NCBI RefSeq assembly: GCF_014750685.1
Contig: NZ_JAAXGE010000005.1
Location: 372,001-436,000, forward strand
Length of the DNA stretch: 64,000 nt
Direction: 5' to 3'
Source: Bacteroides sp. GM023
Lineage (GTDB): Bacteria > Bacteroidota > Bacteroidia > Bacteroidales > Bacteroidaceae
Notes under the pieces: generated by a model
What the model was told of the DNA's origin: nothing
Seen by the model: only the letters and a program-made list of their open reading frames with translations
Databases searched by the model: none
Program-made: the position numbers and the translations under genes
In this document: piece after piece, positions 61,630 through 64,000 of the stretch
Layout of the letters: every line of letters begins with the position of its first letter
Position numbering within the stretch: the stretch's first letter is position 1

Positions 61630-64000
61630 TTACACTTCGTTGCTTAATATGGCGCTTGGAGTCACATTAAATTGCTTCGTGAAGCAGCGGGTGAAATATT
61701 TCGGATCATTGAACCCTACTTCATAAGCTACTTCCGCAATATTCATATTCTTTGTTTCCCGGTTCTTCAGAATCAGTTCACGTGCTATATTCAAACGATA
61801 ATTCCGTATAAATTGTCCGGCGGACTGTCCGATAAGACTTTGCATTTTCTTATTCAGCAGACTCTTGCTTACACCGACAGCTTCGCTGAAATCACTGACC
61901 TCAAAATAAGAATTCTTATAATTCTCCTTAATGACTTCCATTACCTGATTCAGGAATTTCTTATCACCGGACTCTTCTTCCATATTCAATACGTTCACAT
62001 CCATATCCAGTGTAAATTTACGTTGATACCGCTTCCGGTTTTCCAAAATATTTTGGATGCGAGCCAATAATAGAGTTTCGTCAAAAGGTTTTAGTAAATA
62101 CTCATCCACTCCCATACGATAACTTTCCAATCGTGCTTCCTGCGATGTTTTTGCAGTCAACATCAAGAAAGGTATATGAGAAATGGCGAATGTCTCTTTT
62201 ACCTTTCGGGAGAGTTCGATACCATCCATTACGGGCATCATCAAGTCACTGATGATAAAATCCACCGGATTGCTGCTAAGTATATGCAATGCTTCTTCAC
62301 CATTTGCAGCTTCCAGAACACTATATTGTTCACGCAGGATGGAACGTATATATCCGCGCATATCTGTGTTATCCTCTACCACCAAAATAGTCAGAGCCTC
62401 CCTCTCTTTGGGAGAATCAGACGATGGGGCAATTGCTTCCATATGATTATGTTCGATGATAACTGTTTTATCATCCTGCTCGTTTTCTTGTTGCAGGGGG
62501 AGGAGTATACGGAATGAACAACCTGCATGCCGATTGTTGAATGCTTTAATTTCTCCGCCATGCATTTGTACAATCCGCTTGCAGAGATAAAGCCCTATCC
62601 CTGTACCTGCTTGCCCGTAAACCGGGTATTTTACCTGATTCTGTGATTGGTAGAAGCGGTTGAAAATCCGGTTAAGGTCTTCTTCCGGTATTCCTGAACC
62701 GGTATCTTTGACGCAAATATATATTTTTCTCACTCCGTCCGCAGAGGTAAGAGCCGATATATAGAGTGAAACGGTTCCCTCGTTCGGAGTAAATTTGATG
62801 GCATTGCTTAGTAGATTCGTGACTACTTTGCGCATCGCTTCTTCATCATACAGAATATCCGGTGTTTCCATCCGGTAATAGCGTTTTAATATGATATTCC
62901 GTTCTCCGGCAAATACTTCAAATGGAGTAATCAGTGAATCTATGAATTTCAGGAAATTCCCTCGTGTCTTTACAATTTCCAGTTTCCCTGATTCCACTTT
63001 CCGGAAGTCCATCAATTGATTGACTAAAGATAACAGATACTTGGAATTACGTTCTACGAAGTTTAATTGTTCAATTACCTGTGGATTATAACTTAGTTTC
63101 AGGGCACGTTCGATAGGGCCGATTATGAGTGTAATCGGCGTGCGGAATTCATGAGTGATGTTAGTAAAGAAAGAAATCTTATCCAAAGTCAGTTCCTGCA
63201 CTTTACGTGACATGCGGATAAGTTGCGCTTTCTGCTTCGTGATTTTCTCATTTTGTTGTGTCAGCATCCGGTTTTGCCGTGAGAGCTCTTCTGTTTGGTC
63301 TTCCAATAGATGTTTTTGCTGTTCCAGTTCATGGGTTCGTTCTTCTACTGTGCGGTGCAGATATTCTTTCTGATGTTTCAGTGTGCGGATTCTCCACTGG
63401 TAAAATTGCCATATACCTATTAATATAAGGACGATTATCGATAAGATAAACCATGCACTTTTATAAAAATAGGGGACGATTGTGATTTTCAGTTCGGTAA
63501 TATTCTCTCCTTCATTTTCTCCATCGGGGGTATACTTTACTTGCAGGGTGTAATTTCCCGGTGGCAAATTCGTATAACTCGCAAAACGACGATTACCGGG
63601 AACCTGTATCCATTTATCATCGAATCCTACCAACCGATAGCTGTAAATAGCTGCATTGTTCGCCTCAAAGTTAAGTGCGGAAAACTCCAATGAAAAGGAC
63701 TTCTCTTTTTCATGCAACTTTATTTCTGTAGCGGTAGCAATGTCCTGTGATAAATATTCATTTCCGGGTAATATTTCTTCATTGCCTATTCGTAAACGCG
63801 TAAAGCGAACTTTAGCTGTAGGAACAGAACTCCCCGGACGATTGCTTTCAATGGTGACTAATCCGCCTACACTGCCGAAATAAAGCAGGTCATGCGAAGA
63901 ACGGTAAGATGCATTCCAATAGAATTGGGTGTCAATCAAACCGTCATGTTTCGTATAGTTGATAAAGCGGTTTTCTGTAGGATGGTAGCAGGAAAGTCCG
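61630..64000 (-). CDS. Hybrid two-component system sensor/regulator, N-terminus beyond window
   Basis: 790 codons are visible and the frame is open to base 64000. From its N-side: end of a sensor beta-propeller (NYTKHDGLIDTQFYWN, then a Y_Y_Y domain with YSYRLVGFDDKWIQVPGNRR), one membrane helix (FILSIIVLILIGIWQFYQW), a coiled coil, HisKA with FTNITHEFRTP (His), HATPase (NLLSNAIKFTPNEG, GTGIGLYLCKRIV), a receiver (Asp in FIISDLMMPVMDGIEL) and an AraC HTH at the end. It senses a periplasmic arabino-oligosaccharide and activates the locus through the repeats at 61578-61612. BT0366 position from memory. Confidence 0.95.
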   Translation of the reverse strand, partial: GLSCYHPTENRFINYTKHDGLIDTQFYWNASYRSSHDLLYFGSVGGLVTIESNRPGSSVPTAKVRFTRLRIGNEEILPGNEYLSQDIATATEIKLHEKEKSFSLEFSALNFEANNAAIYSYRLVGFDDKWIQVPGNRRFASYTNLPPGNYTLQVKYTPDGENEGENITELKITIVPYFYKSAWFILSIIVLILIGIWQFYQWRIRTLKHQKEYLHRTVEERTHELEQQKHLLEDQTEELSRQNRMLTQQNEKITKQKAQLIRMSRKVQELTLDKISFFTNITHEFRTPITLIIGPIERALKLSYNPQVIEQLNFVERNSKYLLSLVNQLMDFRKVESGKLEIVKTRGNFLKFIDSLITPFEVFAGERNIILKRYYRMETPDILYDEEAMRKVVTNLLSNAIKFTPNEGTVSLYISALTSADGVRKIYICVKDTGSGIPEEDLNRIFNRFYQSQNQVKYPVYGQAGTGIGLYLCKRIVQMHGGEIKAFNNRHAGCSFRILLPLQQENEQDDKTVIIEHNHMEAIAPSSDSPKEREALTILVVEDNTDMRGYIRSILREQYSVLEAANGEEALHILSSNPVDFIISDLMMPVMDGIELSRKVKETFAISHIPFLMLTAKTSQEARLESYRMGVDEYLLKPFDETLLLARIQNILENRKRYQRKFTLDMDVNVLNMEEESGDKKFLNQVMEVIKENYKNSYFEVSDFSEAVGVSKSLLNKKMQSLIGQSAGQFIRNYRLNIARELILKNRETKNMNIAEVAYEVGFNDPKYFTRCFTKQFNVTPSAILSNEV

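Overview
This window comes from a Bacteroides chromosome, probably the B. thetaiotaomicron/ovatus group. The evidence is paired SusC/SusD proteins, a hybrid two-component regulator, an UpxY-type capsule antiterminator, many lipoboxes, and promoters of the Bacteroides type (TTTG about 19-21 nt upstream of TAnnTTTG). The genus call is firm. The species call rests on remembered gene order (the B. thetaiotaomicron BT0345-BT0366 region), not on a search.

Layout. (1) 1-5.8 kb: a corrinoid (B12) methyl-transfer module: a corrinoid protein cut by the left edge, a sodium:solute symporter, an AraC-type regulator, a nitroreductase, a protein like the MetH reactivation domain and a UroD-family methyltransferase. 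(2) 5.9-20.1 kb, all on the minus strand: an L-arabinose operon (galM, symporter, Nudix-like repressor AraR, araD, araA, kinase, GH127/GH146 and GH51 arabinofuranosidases) ending in transketolase and rpiB, which carry arabinose carbon into the pentose phosphate pathway. The galM promoter has a palindrome over its -33 element and a CRP-like palindrome upstream. (3) 20.2-22.7 kb: a small unknown gene, nested repeats, a tyrosine recombinase and an invertible promoter between perfect 17-bp inverted repeats. As assembled, the strong promoter points away from the capsule genes, so the locus is written in its OFF state. (4) 22.7-42.9 kb, plus strand: a capsule operon (upxY, 4,6-dehydratase, rml pseudogenes, neuB, neuA fused to a HAD phosphatase, flippase, polymerase, several glycosyltransferases, O-acetyl- and N-acetyltransferase candidates, an aminotransferase, an initiating transferase, Wza- and Wzc-like export proteins). 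(5) 42.9-47.3 kb: a tandem pair of structured RNA-like elements, a Panacea-type toxin-antitoxin candidate, an AAA-ATPase/nuclease-like gene and an HU-like protein. (6) 47.3-64 kb, minus strand: an arabinan utilisation locus (GH43, two SusC/SusD pairs, a three-LamG surface lipoprotein and a hybrid two-component sensor cut by the right edge).

How it fits together. The arabinan locus would capture and cut arabinan at the surface, the GH51 and GH127/146 enzymes release arabinose, and the ara operon imports and catabolises it. The capsule island lies between these two halves of the arabinose regulon. Its gene content predicts a polysaccharide primed with a 4-amino-4,6-dideoxy-HexNAc (AATGal-like) sugar and carrying an acidic nine-carbon sugar (KDN- or sialic-like), which would be a candidate zwitterionic capsule. 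The least explained sequence is the duplicated structured element at 42.9-43.3 kb, where base changes between the two copies preserve pairing in several stems.
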